Assembly: GCF_947331435.1 (NCBI RefSeq)
Contig: NZ_CAMZOF010000004.1
Coordinates: forward strand, 310,001-374,000
Length of the DNA stretch: 64,000 bases
Origin: Pelagibius sp. Alg239-R121
GTDB lineage: Bacteria > Pseudomonadota > Alphaproteobacteria > Kiloniellales > Kiloniellaceae
Direction of reading: 5' to 3'
Shown: positions 16,955-25,949 of the stretch, piece after piece
Numbering within the stretch: the stretch's first letter is position 1
Layout of the letters: each line of letters starts with the position of its first letter
Notes under the pieces: generated by a model
The model's database searches: none
What the model was told of the DNA's origin: nothing
Seen by the model: the letters and a program-made list of their open reading frames with translations, nothing else
Program-made: the position numbers and the translations under genes

Positions 16955-18700
16955 TTATGGCATCGTCGCAGGTTGGGCCACGACCAGCGGTTCCGCAGAG
17001 GCACCGGGTTTGGAAAACTGATGACGGGAAAAGAGGGTGACGATGGTGCCGATCAATCCGCCCTGCAGGGCGGTCACGATGCCGACATAGACGCTGAAGG
17101 CGAGATCCGGATTTCCACTCAGAAACACGGTCATAAGAAAGTAACCGGCCAGGCCCGTCGTTAATCCGTGCAGGAGAGGTTGTAGCAACAGGCGTTGTTT
17201 CGAGAGATCGCTGCGTTGCGCGACATCGATGGTGTAGAGCACCCAGAAACCGGTGACCATTCCGAGGACACCGAAGATCGGGATCCAGAGTTCGTTCTGG
17301 GTGAGGAGGAGAGTCTCGCCGCTAAAAAGTTGCTTGATCCACCACCAGCAGAGCAGGGCGAAGGCACCGGCCAGGTAGGTCACGAGACAGGCGAAGGCAT
17401 ACTGCAGGGCGGGGACTTCAAACTTTCCAATGTTCATAGCTCGCCAGCGCCGTGCCACGATCCGTTTGTTCTGATAGCTCCAGGCAATGAGCGCTGAAGC
17501 ACCATGCAGACTAATGGCGGAGGTTGCCCAAATCAGCGCATCGTTGGAATCTTTCGGGAAAGCTTCCGAGGTCGTGATGTTGAGCATCGCGGCGATGGGG
17601 GGCGTCAGGAGGACAATTACGATCACAAGAAAGAACAGCATAAAGATCGCAGCGATGACTCCGTTGATGATGTTGTCCTTGCGAATCGTTGTCGTCGAGA
17701 GCCCGACCGCCTGAAAGGCGCTCATCACCGACGCCGGATCATTGTTGTGCTGAAAGATACTTGCCGCCAGGATGGCGTGAATGTCGTGCAGCGTGCTGTC
17801 AATTTTTTTCGTTGTCGCGATCTGTCGCTCGGTGATGTTCTGCTGTTCGTCGCTATCGGCCGGTGCCAGGACCGGTTTGATTCTCTCCAGATTTGAGAGC
17901 TCAAGGGCCGAAAGGCGAATGCGGTTCAGGATGAAATCGTAGTGCTCGAAAACATGCACGTTCAGGGCTGAGTTGATGAGGTGTTTTTTGTTTTCGATTC
18001 GGTCGAACAGAAACTGCATCCTGATCCAGCGGCGCAGCGGGTCGGCCGTGATGACGTCGTCGTAGTAGGTCGAGACGTCATGTAGCTCCTTGCCTGTGAT
18101 CAGCTTGAATTTCTCGTGGATGAAGAGGCTGTCGTTGGTGTCGAATTTCTCGACGTCAAGGAGCGCGACCTGAATGCGCTGGGCCAGCTTTTCGATCCCG
18201 TCTGGAATGCCGATGATGCGGTGGGTCGCGCTGCGCACGGAAAGCTCGATCTTGTTGAGCCATTGATAGTTTGTGGAAATGCCGGTCAGGATCATTGCGA
18301 TGGCCATGGGCATCCAGGCCGCGGCGTAAGTGGCTTCCGGACCGCTGAAACTGAAGGCTTCAGTCAGCCCCTCGGCGTTCCCGTCCGTTTCGGGGGTTGC
18401 TGCAAAGCCAACCGATATGTCGCCCAGACCGGCAAACTCGACCGCCTGAAGGATGTGCGGAAAGAATATCGAGAGGAAGGCATAGATCAGCGTCATCAGA
18501 AAGAAGTAGACCAGGAAGGCCTTGAGGTAATCCTGGTTTGACGCGAGTTCACGTGGCGCAAGGGTGCTGACGAAGGAATCGCCGCTTTTCACTGGTTTGT
18601 TGAAGCTGTCGTAGCAATAGAAAAATAAAAATGCCAGACCGCCTACAAAGGTCAGCTGGTACTCCGTGTTGAAGCGGAGATTGCCTAACTCGATTTCCAT
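16955..18700 (-). CDS. Unrecognised multi-pass membrane protein, 581 aa
   Basis: I do not recognise the family. Three hydrophobic helices lie in the first 145 residues (about 15-32, 59-82, 124-142). Then comes a soluble, charged, helix-rich stretch of about 200 residues, 150-345. At least five more helices follow, from about 345 to 560, including FLVIVIVLLTPPIAAML, GAFALLCWWW and a long final pair. The architecture, with a large cytoplasmic or periplasmic insert between membrane bundles, is not that of an ABC permease. It is first in a two-gene operon with a periplasmic amino-acid-type binding protein, so a ligand-responsive membrane complex is plausible. Confidence 0.65.
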   Translation of the reverse strand: MEIELGNLRFNTEYQLTFVGGLAFLFFYCYDSFNKPVKSGDSFVSTLAPRELASNQDYLKAFLVYFFLMTLIYAFLSIFFPHILQAVEFAGLGDISVGFAATPETDGNAEGLTEAFSFSGPEATYAAAWMPMAIAMILTGISTNYQWLNKIELSVRSATHRIIGIPDGIEKLAQRIQVALLDVEKFDTNDSLFIHEKFKLITGKELHDVSTYYDDVITADPLRRWIRMQFLFDRIENKKHLINSALNVHVFEHYDFILNRIRLSALELSNLERIKPVLAPADSDEQQNITERQIATTKKIDSTLHDIHAILAASIFQHNNDPASVMSAFQAVGLSTTTIRKDNIINGVIAAIFMLFFLVIVIVLLTPPIAAMLNITTSEAFPKDSNDALIWATSAISLHGASALIAWSYQNKRIVARRWRAMNIGKFEVPALQYAFACLVTYLAGAFALLCWWWIKQLFSGETLLLTQNELWIPIFGVLGMVTGFWVLYTIDVAQRSDLSKQRLLLQPLLHGLTTGLAGYFLMTVFLSGNPDLAFSVYVGIVTALQGGLIGTIVTLFSRHQFSKPGASAEPLVVAQPATMP

Positions 18701-19172
18701 GTCGTGCCCCGAATCTTGTGCAAGGGCAGCGCCCTTGTCGACATTGGATATTCCCGGTGGATTTGCAAAAACGGCTTATTACTACATCAGCCTGTTTTAT
18801 ACTTGGATTGTTTGTAGGCGTATTATGTTGTTGTGACTTAAAAATGTCAACGCGTATGTCGTGCATTCCCCGTATGTCATTCTTGTGTCATTAGAACGAA
18901 TTTGCGATTGCGAGAAGGCGTGATGATGGGCGCTGAGGTCGAAAGATGTATCCCCTTTTTCACCCCGTTGGAGACCCGCCCTTACCAGGCGGTTGCTGGA
19001 TCGGTCCGCTAGCATTCTTTCAAACTGAAACACGAAATATCGATCCCGAAACCCTATGCGGTAAATTACGTAATTCGTAGTAAATGTGAAAAATTATACG
19101 AAATACGAAAAATTATATTGATTTTTTGTGATTTCCGCACGTAACTGTGTGTGAAGTAAAAGGGAGTGTCCT
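18701..19172. promoter_or_regulatory. Divergent AT-rich control region upstream of the Lrp gene
   Basis: About 470 bp between divergent genes. Near the Lrp start are a perfect 12-bp palindrome AATTACGTAATT (19064-19075) and an 11-bp direct repeat gaaaaattata (19088-19098 and 19107-19117, period 19 bp). These AT-rich repeats are good candidates for Lrp autoregulatory sites. The outer part holds nothing recognisable. Confidence 0.5.
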
Positions 19173-19712
19173 GTGGCCAGAGGTGCAAAGATTGTCGAGA
19201 GTATTGCCGGTGCCGATGAGGGAAATGCGGCTAACCGGCAAATGGATAAATCCTCTCCGGACGACAGGCTTAATCGTTCGATCATTTCTTTGTTGCAGCA
19301 AGACGGACGGATGGCCTTTTCGGAGGTCGCGCAAGAACTGGGCGTGTCTGAGGGGACGATCCGCAATCGCGTGGGCAGCATGAAGCAAGCGGGGATGCTG
19401 CGGATCGTAGCAATGGCTGATCCAGTGGCCGCCGAATACAAAACCGATGCAATGCTGGGCCTGAAGCTTGCCTCGGGACACGCACCGGCAGCCGTTGCAG
19501 AACGGCTCGCTGCCTTGCCGGATGTTGTCTACATCCTATGGGTCAGCGGCCGCTTCGACTTGCTGGTCGAAGTGGTCAGCGATGACCGCAACGGCTTTCT
19601 CGATTTTCTCAACAGAGAAATTCATGGCCAGCCCGACATTGCCTCAAGCGAGACAATGACGGGACTGAAGAATTTCAAGAACCAATTCCTGTTGAAACGT
19701 AATTGGGAATAA
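19173..19712 (+). CDS. Lrp/AsnC-family transcriptional regulator
   Basis: 179 aa starting at GTG 19173, preceded by GGGAG at 19162. After a polar 30-residue leader, the AsnC-type helix-turn-helix is at about 31-75 (DDRLNRSIISLLQQDGRMAFSEVA, then LGVSEGTIRNRVGSMKQAGM). The C-terminal RAM ligand-binding domain contains VVYILWVSGRFDLLVEVV. Such regulators form octamers and sense amino acids. The gene lies 52 bp before a type III glutamine-synthetase-like gene on the same strand and probably regulates it. Confidence 0.9.
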   Translation: MARGAKIVESIAGADEGNAANRQMDKSSPDDRLNRSIISLLQQDGRMAFSEVAQELGVSEGTIRNRVGSMKQAGMLRIVAMADPVAAEYKTDAMLGLKLASGHAPAAVAERLAALPDVVYILWVSGRFDLLVEVVSDDRNGFLDFLNREIHGQPDIASSETMTGLKNFKNQFLLKRNWE

Positions 19713-19764
19713 CACGGGCCGGATCAACAAACGGGTGCAGCAATCCCGCTGCAGGGAGAACACA

Positions 19765-21180
19765 ATGACTGCTTATGTTGAGAATTTTGCCGACGCCTTG
19801 CCATCTGAGGCACGGGTGGCCGAAGTGCGCAAGCGCCTCGAAGATGCCGGCGTCAAATATGTCTTATCCTGTTGGATCGATCTTTTCGGAATTCCCAAGA
19901 CCAAGCCGGTTCCGATGAGCGATTTCGAACTGCTGTGCATGGGTAAGGGGCCGCAGTTCGCTGTCCACTCAATCTCCTATGTGCCGGAGTTGTCGCCTGC
20001 CGATTCCGACCAGGTCATGGTACCCGATCTGGACGCAGTCTACATATGTCCCTGGGATACCTCGATGGCGATTATCTTCGCCGATCTCTTTTGGGAAGAT
20101 AAGCCCTACAATGTCTGTCCGCGGCAAGCGCTCAAGCGAGCGGTTCGCGACGCCGAGCAGGCTGGATATGTGGGTTATGCCGGGATCGAGCCGGAGTTTA
20201 TCGCTCTGCGCTACGACGAGCAGGGACAGCCGGTTAAGGCGATCGACAACGATCCGGTGGAGGGTGTGCGCCCGCGCCGACAGGCGTTTGGTTATGACGT
20301 AGAATACTCCATCGATTCGATGCCGTTTCTCAAGGACATGATCGATATTCTGGAGGGCTTGGGCTGGAATCTCCACGATGTGGTTGCCGAAGGTGCCTAT
20401 TCGCAGTTTGAGCTCGATTTTCACTACACGCATCTTCTGGAAATGGCCGACCGGCTGGTTTTCCTGCGCATACTCTTGAAGGAAGTTGCCAAGAAGCACG
20501 GTATGTTCATTACATTCATGCCGAAGCCAACGGTCGGCGACTGGCGCTCCGGTGCTCATATCAATTTTTCTCTGCAGGCAGCGGATCAGTCGGGCAAGAA
20601 TCTCTTTGGCTCGGAAGAGGACGGATGGAGTGACACGGCACATCATGCGGTTGGCGGGCTTATGGCGCATGCTGAAGCCATCACCGCGATCACCTGCCCG
20701 ACGGTAAACTCCTACAACGGGTTGGTTCCACGGGTCGGCGGATTTGAAGGAGGCACCGTAACCTGGGCGCCGACGAACATCACTTATGGGCACAATAATC
20801 GTTCCGCTCAATTTCGCCTGCCGCAGAGCCGCTATTGTATCGAGAACCGCGCCGCGGACATGTGCATGAATGTCTACCTTGCGCTCGGTATGACCCTGAC
20901 TGCGGCTGTCGAAGGTGTAACTAACAAAATCGACCCGGGTCCGCCGACCGATCGAGATCTTTATGCGATGAGCGATTCGGAATTCGAGGAGCTCGGTATC
21001 CGGCGCTTGCCGCGCAATCTGATGATGGCGACCGACGCCTTGCGTGACGATGCACTGGCCGAGCGGGTTATGGGTCTAGTGATGCGAAAATCCTACATCG
21101 CCTACAAGACCGATGAGTGGGAGCGCTATCATCAGGCCGTCACCGACTGGGAAGTGCAGGAATATCTGCGGCTATACTGA
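19765..21180 (+). CDS. glnT: Type III glutamine synthetase-like enzyme (GlnT / gamma-glutamylamide synthetase family)
   Basis: 471 aa from ATG 19765 with GGGAG just upstream. The glutamine synthetase fold is clear: Glu metal ligands in GIEPEFIALRY and GAYSQFELDF, ATP and glutamate motifs in GDWRSGAHINFSLQ, TVNSYNGLVPR and NNRSAQFRLPQSRYCIENR. It resembles the GlnT group, which includes gamma-glutamylmethylamide synthetases that ligate glutamate to methylamine, rather than GlnA of nitrogen assimilation. The adenylylation-site Tyr region of GlnA is not apparent. With dimethylglycine dehydrogenase and MttB elsewhere in the window, a role in methylated-amine use is possible. It is followed by a MetX-like hydrolase 32 bp downstream. 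Confidence 0.87.
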   Translation: MTAYVENFADALPSEARVAEVRKRLEDAGVKYVLSCWIDLFGIPKTKPVPMSDFELLCMGKGPQFAVHSISYVPELSPADSDQVMVPDLDAVYICPWDTSMAIIFADLFWEDKPYNVCPRQALKRAVRDAEQAGYVGYAGIEPEFIALRYDEQGQPVKAIDNDPVEGVRPRRQAFGYDVEYSIDSMPFLKDMIDILEGLGWNLHDVVAEGAYSQFELDFHYTHLLEMADRLVFLRILLKEVAKKHGMFITFMPKPTVGDWRSGAHINFSLQAADQSGKNLFGSEEDGWSDTAHHAVGGLMAHAEAITAITCPTVNSYNGLVPRVGGFEGGTVTWAPTNITYGHNNRSAQFRLPQSRYCIENRAADMCMNVYLALGMTLTAAVEGVTNKIDPGPPTDRDLYAMSDSEFEELGIRRLPRNLMMATDALRDDALAERVMGLVMRKSYIAYKTDEWERYHQAVTDWEVQEYLRLY

Positions 21181-21212
21181 AGAAGAGCCTGATGTCCCGG
21201 GAGTGCGGTGGT

Positions 21213-22226
21213 ATGGATTACGAAATTTTCGAACTGGGTGATGTCGAGCTGCTGGGCGGCGGCCGCTTGACCAATGCCCAACTGGCATACAAAACCTATG
21301 GCGCGCTCAATCAATCCCGGGACAATGTCGTCGTCCTTCCGACCTTCTATACCGGAAGTCACGGCCGGAACGAGGGGTTTTTCGGTCCGGGCCGAGCGAT
21401 CGATCCTGCCAGGCATTTCATCCTTTCCATCAACATGTTCGGAAACGGCCTCTCGACTTCGCCCAGCAATGCGTCGGTTCCCTGTCATGGAGCCGGCTTT
21501 CCCGATGTGACGCTCTGGGACAATGTTGCCTGCCAACACCGTCTGCTCACTGAACGCTACGGTATTGAAGGTATTGCCTTGGTTGCCGGCTGGTCGATGG
21601 CGGGTTGTCAGGCCTATCAGTGGGCGGCGCAGTATCCGGATATGGTAAAGGCGATCCTGCCGTTTTGTGCGTCCGCCAAGACCTCTCCGCACAACTTCGT
21701 CTTTCTCGAAGGTGTGAAGGCGGCACTCTGCGCTGATGGCGACTGGAACAATGGCAACTACCGATCACCGCCGCGGCGGGGGTTGCGCGCCTTTGGCCGG
21801 GTCTATGCTGGCTGGGCGTTTTCGCAGACCTTTTATCGCGAAGGCCTATACCGGCAGCTTGGATTCCAGACGCCGGAAGAACTGCTTGACGATTGGGCCG
21901 AGGATCATGCCCAAAACTGGGACGCCAACAACCTGCTTGCCAAGCTCAAGACTTGGCAGATGGGTGATATCAGCGCGAACCCGGTTTACGAGGGTGATTT
22001 GAAGCGTGCACTGGGCGCCATTACCGCGCGGGCTATCCTGATGCCCTGCAGCGACGATCTTTACTTCCCGCCTGCCGACAACGCAATCGAAGTTGGACAG
22101 ATGCCGAATGCGGAGCTGCGGCCGTTCACATCACCTTGGGGGCATTGCGTTGCAAGCCCGGGGAACGAGCCGGCCTTCGAGGCTTTTCTCGACGCAGCTG
22201 TCCGCGACCTCATGAACGAGGCCTGA
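21213..22226 (+). CDS. Homoserine O-acetyltransferase (MetX)-like alpha/beta hydrolase
   Basis: 337 aa from ATG 21213, with GGGAG nine bases upstream; an ATG at 21192 is possible. The fold matches MetX: AYKTYGALN, VVLPTFYTGSH, NMFGNGLSTSPSN, the nucleophile elbow GWSMAG (126-131, Ser128), a probable catalytic Asp in CSDDLYFPP and His in PWGHCVASPG. Genuine MetX has GGSMGG at the elbow and is usually longer, so acyl transfer to homoserine is doubtful; a hydrolase or a transferase on another amino acid is equally likely. It is in line with the Lrp and glutamine-synthetase-like genes and probably acts in the same pathway. Confidence 0.8.
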   Translation: MDYEIFELGDVELLGGGRLTNAQLAYKTYGALNQSRDNVVVLPTFYTGSHGRNEGFFGPGRAIDPARHFILSINMFGNGLSTSPSNASVPCHGAGFPDVTLWDNVACQHRLLTERYGIEGIALVAGWSMAGCQAYQWAAQYPDMVKAILPFCASAKTSPHNFVFLEGVKAALCADGDWNNGNYRSPPRRGLRAFGRVYAGWAFSQTFYREGLYRQLGFQTPEELLDDWAEDHAQNWDANNLLAKLKTWQMGDISANPVYEGDLKRALGAITARAILMPCSDDLYFPPADNAIEVGQMPNAELRPFTSPWGHCVASPGNEPAFEAFLDAAVRDLMNEA

Positions 22227-22266
22227 TGGCCCCAAGGCCTGATGGCACCGAAACTGCGAGGAAGCG

Positions 22267-23226
22267 TCAGGCGAAGGCCTCTTCCCAGCTGCCCTGCGTG
22301 GCGGCCTTGGTGTATTCGGTCGCACGGTTTTCGAAAAAGTTGACGTGTTCGACGCCGTTGAGCATGGCGTCGAGCCAGGGCAGAGGGTTCTTTTCGATGC
22401 GATAGAGCGGCTGCAGGCTAAGCTGACCTAGTCGGCGGTCGGCGATGTAGCGGATGTAGGACTTCACCTCTTCCGCACTCAGCCCTTCAATTCCGCCCAT
22501 TTCAAAGGCAAGATCAATGAAGGCGTCTTCGTGGACCACGATGGTTTCGCAGGCCTTGTAGAGTTCGCGCTCGAAATCCTCGTTCCAGATCTCCGGATTT
22601 TCGCTGATAAAGGTCTTAAAGAGGCGGATCGCCGACTGGGTGTGCAGGGTCTCGTCGCGGACCGACCAGGAGACGATCTGGCCCATGCCCTTCATCTTGT
22701 TGAAGCGCGGGAAATTCAACAGGATCGCGAAGCTCGCAAAAAGCTGCAGGCCTTCTGTAAAGGCGCCGAAGACAGCAAGGGTGATAGCGATGTCTTTCTT
22801 GGTCTCGACTCCAAACTCGTGCATGTAATCGTACTTGTCCTTCATCTCCTTATAGTGGAGGAAGGCGGAATACTCCGATTCCGGCATGCCAATGGTGTCG
22901 AGCAGGTGAGAGTAGGCGGCGATATGCACCGTCTCCATATTGGAGAAGGCGGCCAGCATCATCTGTACTTCTGTCGGCTGAAACACTTGGCTGTAGTGCT
23001 TCATGTAACAGTTGTTTACCTCTACATCCGATTGCGTGAAGAAGCGGAAAATCTGAGTTAGCAGATTTTTCTCGCCTTCACTCAGCTTTTGCTGCCAGTC
23101 CTTTACGTCGTCGGCCAACGGCACCTCTTCGGGCAGCCAATGGATGCGTTGCTGCATCAGCCAGGCATCGTAGGCCCAGGGGTAGCGAAACGGCTTATAG
23201 ACCGGGCTGGCGTCCAGCAACGACAT
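22267..23226 (-). CDS. nrdB: Class Ia ribonucleoside-diphosphate reductase beta subunit
   Basis: 319 aa, a ferritin-like R2 protein. Metal ligands fall in FTQSDVEVNN and SNMETVHIAAYSHLLD; the Tyr in HIAAYSH is the radical site, and later ligands lie in SVRDETLHTQ and ETIVVHEDAFID. It supplies the tyrosyl radical to NrdA for conversion of ribonucleotides to deoxyribonucleotides. It lies 225 bp downstream of nrdA on the same strand. Its stop faces the stop of the MetX-like gene about 40 bp away, without a clear terminator between. Confidence 0.95.
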   Translation of the reverse strand: MSLLDASPVYKPFRYPWAYDAWLMQQRIHWLPEEVPLADDVKDWQQKLSEGEKNLLTQIFRFFTQSDVEVNNCYMKHYSQVFQPTEVQMMLAAFSNMETVHIAAYSHLLDTIGMPESEYSAFLHYKEMKDKYDYMHEFGVETKKDIAITLAVFGAFTEGLQLFASFAILLNFPRFNKMKGMGQIVSWSVRDETLHTQSAIRLFKTFISENPEIWNEDFERELYKACETIVVHEDAFIDLAFEMGGIEGLSAEEVKSYIRYIADRRLGQLSLQPLYRIEKNPLPWLDAMLNGVEHVNFFENRATEYTKAATQGSWEEAFA

Positions 23227-23451
23227 GGGATGGCGTCTCCTCTTCGGCAGTCGTCACTGTTGGCGCGACCCTGCCGGATAAATCCATTCGCCTCTGAGAA
23301 GCGAAGTCCTCCCGCGCGCTACTTGAACCGGTGGGAGGCTATTAAACTGTATACGGCTTTCCGGTTCCTGGAACGCCAATAATTCTCTTTCGGCACCACC
23401 AATAGGCCGCAATGCCGGCACATAGTCAGTGCGAATTCGATCGGTAGGCGT

Positions 23452-25464
23452 CTACTGGCAAGCGAGACACTCTTCATAGTCTGTGCTTGCCGGCGCCGCG
23501 CTCCTGTCCTGGCCCTTGCTGTCGATTTTGCCAAGATGCGGCACCGAAGAAACGGCTTCGTTGGAGTTTGCCGATTCAGCGCGCTGCATGGATTTCGAGC
23601 GGCAGTAATAGAGCGACTTAACACCCTTTTTCCAGGCCTGGAAGTGGATTTGATGCAGATCGCGTTTATGCACGTCAGCGGGCACGAACACGTTCAGGGA
23701 CTGCGCCTGACAGATGAACGGCGTGCGATCGGCAGCGTGCTCGATTAACCAGCGCTGATCCAACTCGAAAGCGGTCTTGAAGACGTCTTTTTCGTCGTCG
23801 CTCAGGAACTCCAAGTGCTGTACCGATCCTTCGTTCAATGTGATCGAAGTCCAGGTGTCCTCGTCGTTATGGCCTTTTTCCTCAAGCAGCTCTTCCAGGT
23901 ATTTGTTGCGGACGTTGAAGGAGCCGGAAAGGGTTTTGTGAGTAAAGCTGTTACCTGCCATTGGCTCGATCCCGGGGGAGGAACCGCCACAAATGATCGA
24001 GATGGATGCGGTGGGGGCGATCGCCATTTTGTTGGAGAAGCGCTCCATAATACCGAATTCCTCGGCATCGAGACAGGCACCGCGTTCTTCGGCCAGCAGC
24101 TTCGAGGCTGCATCGGCCTGACTGCGGATCTGCTCAAAGATTTTCTTATTCCAAACCTTTGCCATGACACCTTCTATCGGGATCCGGTGCTTTTGCAGGA
24201 AGGAGTGGAAGCCCATGACGCCCAAGCCCACGGAGCGTTCACGTTCGGCGGAATAGCGCGCGCGGGCCATGGAATCCGGCGCCTTTGCGATGAAGTCGCT
24301 AAGCACATTGTCGAGGAATCGCATAATATCCTCGACGAAGCCTTCCTCATCCTTCCACTCGAAGTACTTGTCCAGGTTCAGTGAGGAGAGGCAGCAGACG
24401 GCTGTGCGGTCGACGCCGTGATGATCGATCCCTGTCGGCAACGTAATTTCGCTGCAGAGGTTGGACATCTTGACGTTAAGGCCGGCAAGCTTGTGATGTT
24501 CGGGGATCGCCCGGTTAATGTGGTCGCCGTAGATGATGTAAGGTTCGCCGGTCTCGATCCTCGCCGTGAGGATACGGATCCAGAGATCGCGCGCTTTTAC
24601 CTTGCGGATCACGGCGTGGTCCTTGGGGCTGGTCAGCGCCCATTCGTCATCGTTTTCCACTGCGCGCATGAAGGCATCGGTCAGCAGCACGCCGTGGTGC
24701 AGGTTCAGCGCCTTGCGGTTCGGATCTCCGCCGGTCGGGCGGCGCAGTTCGATGAATTCTTCGATTTCCGGGTGGGTCACCGGCATGTAGCAGGCGGCCG
24801 AGCCGCGGCGCAGCGATCCCTGGCTGATAGCCAGGGTGAGTGAATCCATAACCCGGATGAAGGGGATGACACCGCTGGTCTTGCCGTTGTGGCCGACCCG
24901 CTCGCCGATCGAGCGTAGATTGCCCCAGTAGCTGCCGATGCCGCCACCGCGTGCGGCCAGCCAGACATTCTCGTTCCAGAGGTCGACGATACCGTCGAGA
25001 GAATCGCCGGCTTCGTTGAGGAAGCAGGAAATCGGCAGTCCACGGGTGGTGCCTCCGTTGGAAAGGACCGGCGTCGAAGGCATAAACCACAGGCGGGAGA
25101 TGGCGTCGTAGAGGCGCTGGGCATGATCGGTGTCGTCGGCGAAATGGGCCGCGACCCGGGCAAAGAGATCCTGAAAGCTCTCGCCGTCCATCAGGTAACG
25201 GTCAGTGAGGGTCGCCTTGCCGAATGCGGTCAGCAGATCGTCGCGTGTGCGGTCCATGACGACGCGGATACCGCGTTCATTCTGAAAGATGTCGCGAATC
25301 TCGCCATCACCAAGAAGTGCTTCATCCTGGTCGTTGGGCAGATCTTTCGGTGCCATCTCAAGCTCGCCGAACATCTCGGCCTGAATCGGCGCGGATTCGT
25401 TCTGCAACGACCCTAGATTCACATCAAGTGACGACTTATCCACAGACTCTTCCGAAATTGTCAT
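23452..25464 (-). CDS. nrdA: Class Ia ribonucleoside-diphosphate reductase alpha subunit
   Basis: 670 aa from ATG 25464 (MTISEESVDKSS). The catalytic subunit shows ISCFLNEAGDSLDGI (first active-site Cys), MSNLCSEITLP (thiyl-radical Cys) and ATASISIICGGSSPGIEPM. A C-terminal CLACQ provides the redox-shuttle Cys pair. SLYYCRSKSMQRAE contains the second reduction-pathway Cys and the Tyr-Tyr radical relay. The N-terminal ATP-cone region is short. Upstream lie DnaA boxes and an NrdR-type palindrome; one DnaA box falls inside the first codons. Confidence 0.95.
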   Translation of the reverse strand: MTISEESVDKSSLDVNLGSLQNESAPIQAEMFGELEMAPKDLPNDQDEALLGDGEIRDIFQNERGIRVVMDRTRDDLLTAFGKATLTDRYLMDGESFQDLFARVAAHFADDTDHAQRLYDAISRLWFMPSTPVLSNGGTTRGLPISCFLNEAGDSLDGIVDLWNENVWLAARGGGIGSYWGNLRSIGERVGHNGKTSGVIPFIRVMDSLTLAISQGSLRRGSAACYMPVTHPEIEEFIELRRPTGGDPNRKALNLHHGVLLTDAFMRAVENDDEWALTSPKDHAVIRKVKARDLWIRILTARIETGEPYIIYGDHINRAIPEHHKLAGLNVKMSNLCSEITLPTGIDHHGVDRTAVCCLSSLNLDKYFEWKDEEGFVEDIMRFLDNVLSDFIAKAPDSMARARYSAERERSVGLGVMGFHSFLQKHRIPIEGVMAKVWNKKIFEQIRSQADAASKLLAEERGACLDAEEFGIMERFSNKMAIAPTASISIICGGSSPGIEPMAGNSFTHKTLSGSFNVRNKYLEELLEEKGHNDEDTWTSITLNEGSVQHLEFLSDDEKDVFKTAFELDQRWLIEHAADRTPFICQAQSLNVFVPADVHKRDLHQIHFQAWKKGVKSLYYCRSKSMQRAESANSNEAVSSVPHLGKIDSKGQDRSAAPASTDYEECLACQ

Positions 25465-25551
25465 GACATCTTCACGCAATAAAACCCCCGAGCCATCCAT
25501 TCTAGCACTCCCCCGTTATCCACAGTAGTGGACAGTTCTAACTGTGGATCA
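25436..25551. promoter_or_regulatory. Three DnaA boxes at nrdA
   Basis: Two perfect TTATCCACA boxes at 25436-25444 (inside the first nrdA codons) and 25516-25524, plus a one-mismatch inverted copy TGTGGATCA at 25543-25551. DnaA control of nrdAB is established in Escherichia coli. Here it would link dNTP supply to replication initiation. Confidence 0.65.
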
Positions 25552-25949
25552 AACACAACATGTTGCGTGACAACTTTGTGAAGATACCATAGTTGGTAGA
25601 GTTGAAAACCAGAACAAATCATGAACTTTCGACTTTATAGATTATGTGTCCGGCCCGCAACAACACCACGGTGGAAAGACTCCCTTCAAAGACCTATTGC
25701 GACTGGGGATTTGTCCCGAGCGGGAGGCGCCTAGACGCGGGATCCAGGCTGTTCGCTTACAGCTAAGATCCGGAAATAATTAAGAGAAAATATAAAATTT
25801 TAGCCAAAAATTGCCCCAGTTTTCTTAACCGGAATGAAGGGATTTGCTGGCAGCCTTTTTCCGACGCCGCCGAGATTCAGCTCCACTTTAGGCCACTAGG
25901 CTTGGGTAGGGCGGGGGTTCAGGCGCCTCTCACTGTTCGGAGACCTTTT
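25465..25949. other. Intergenic, nrdA to lipoprotein gene
   Basis: About 485 bp between divergent genes. It contains the DnaA and NrdR sites described separately, and an AT-rich stretch (25770-25840) that may carry the promoter of the downstream lipoprotein genes. Confidence 0.5.
25553..25599. promoter_or_regulatory. NrdR box pair (one strong, one weak) upstream of nrdA
   Basis: ACACAACATGTTGCGT (25553-25568) is a near-perfect palindrome that matches 13 of 16 positions of the NrdR consensus as I recall it. A weaker site (ataccatagttggtag, 25584-25599) follows at exactly 31 bp, the usual helical spacing of NrdR box pairs. Confidence 0.55.
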
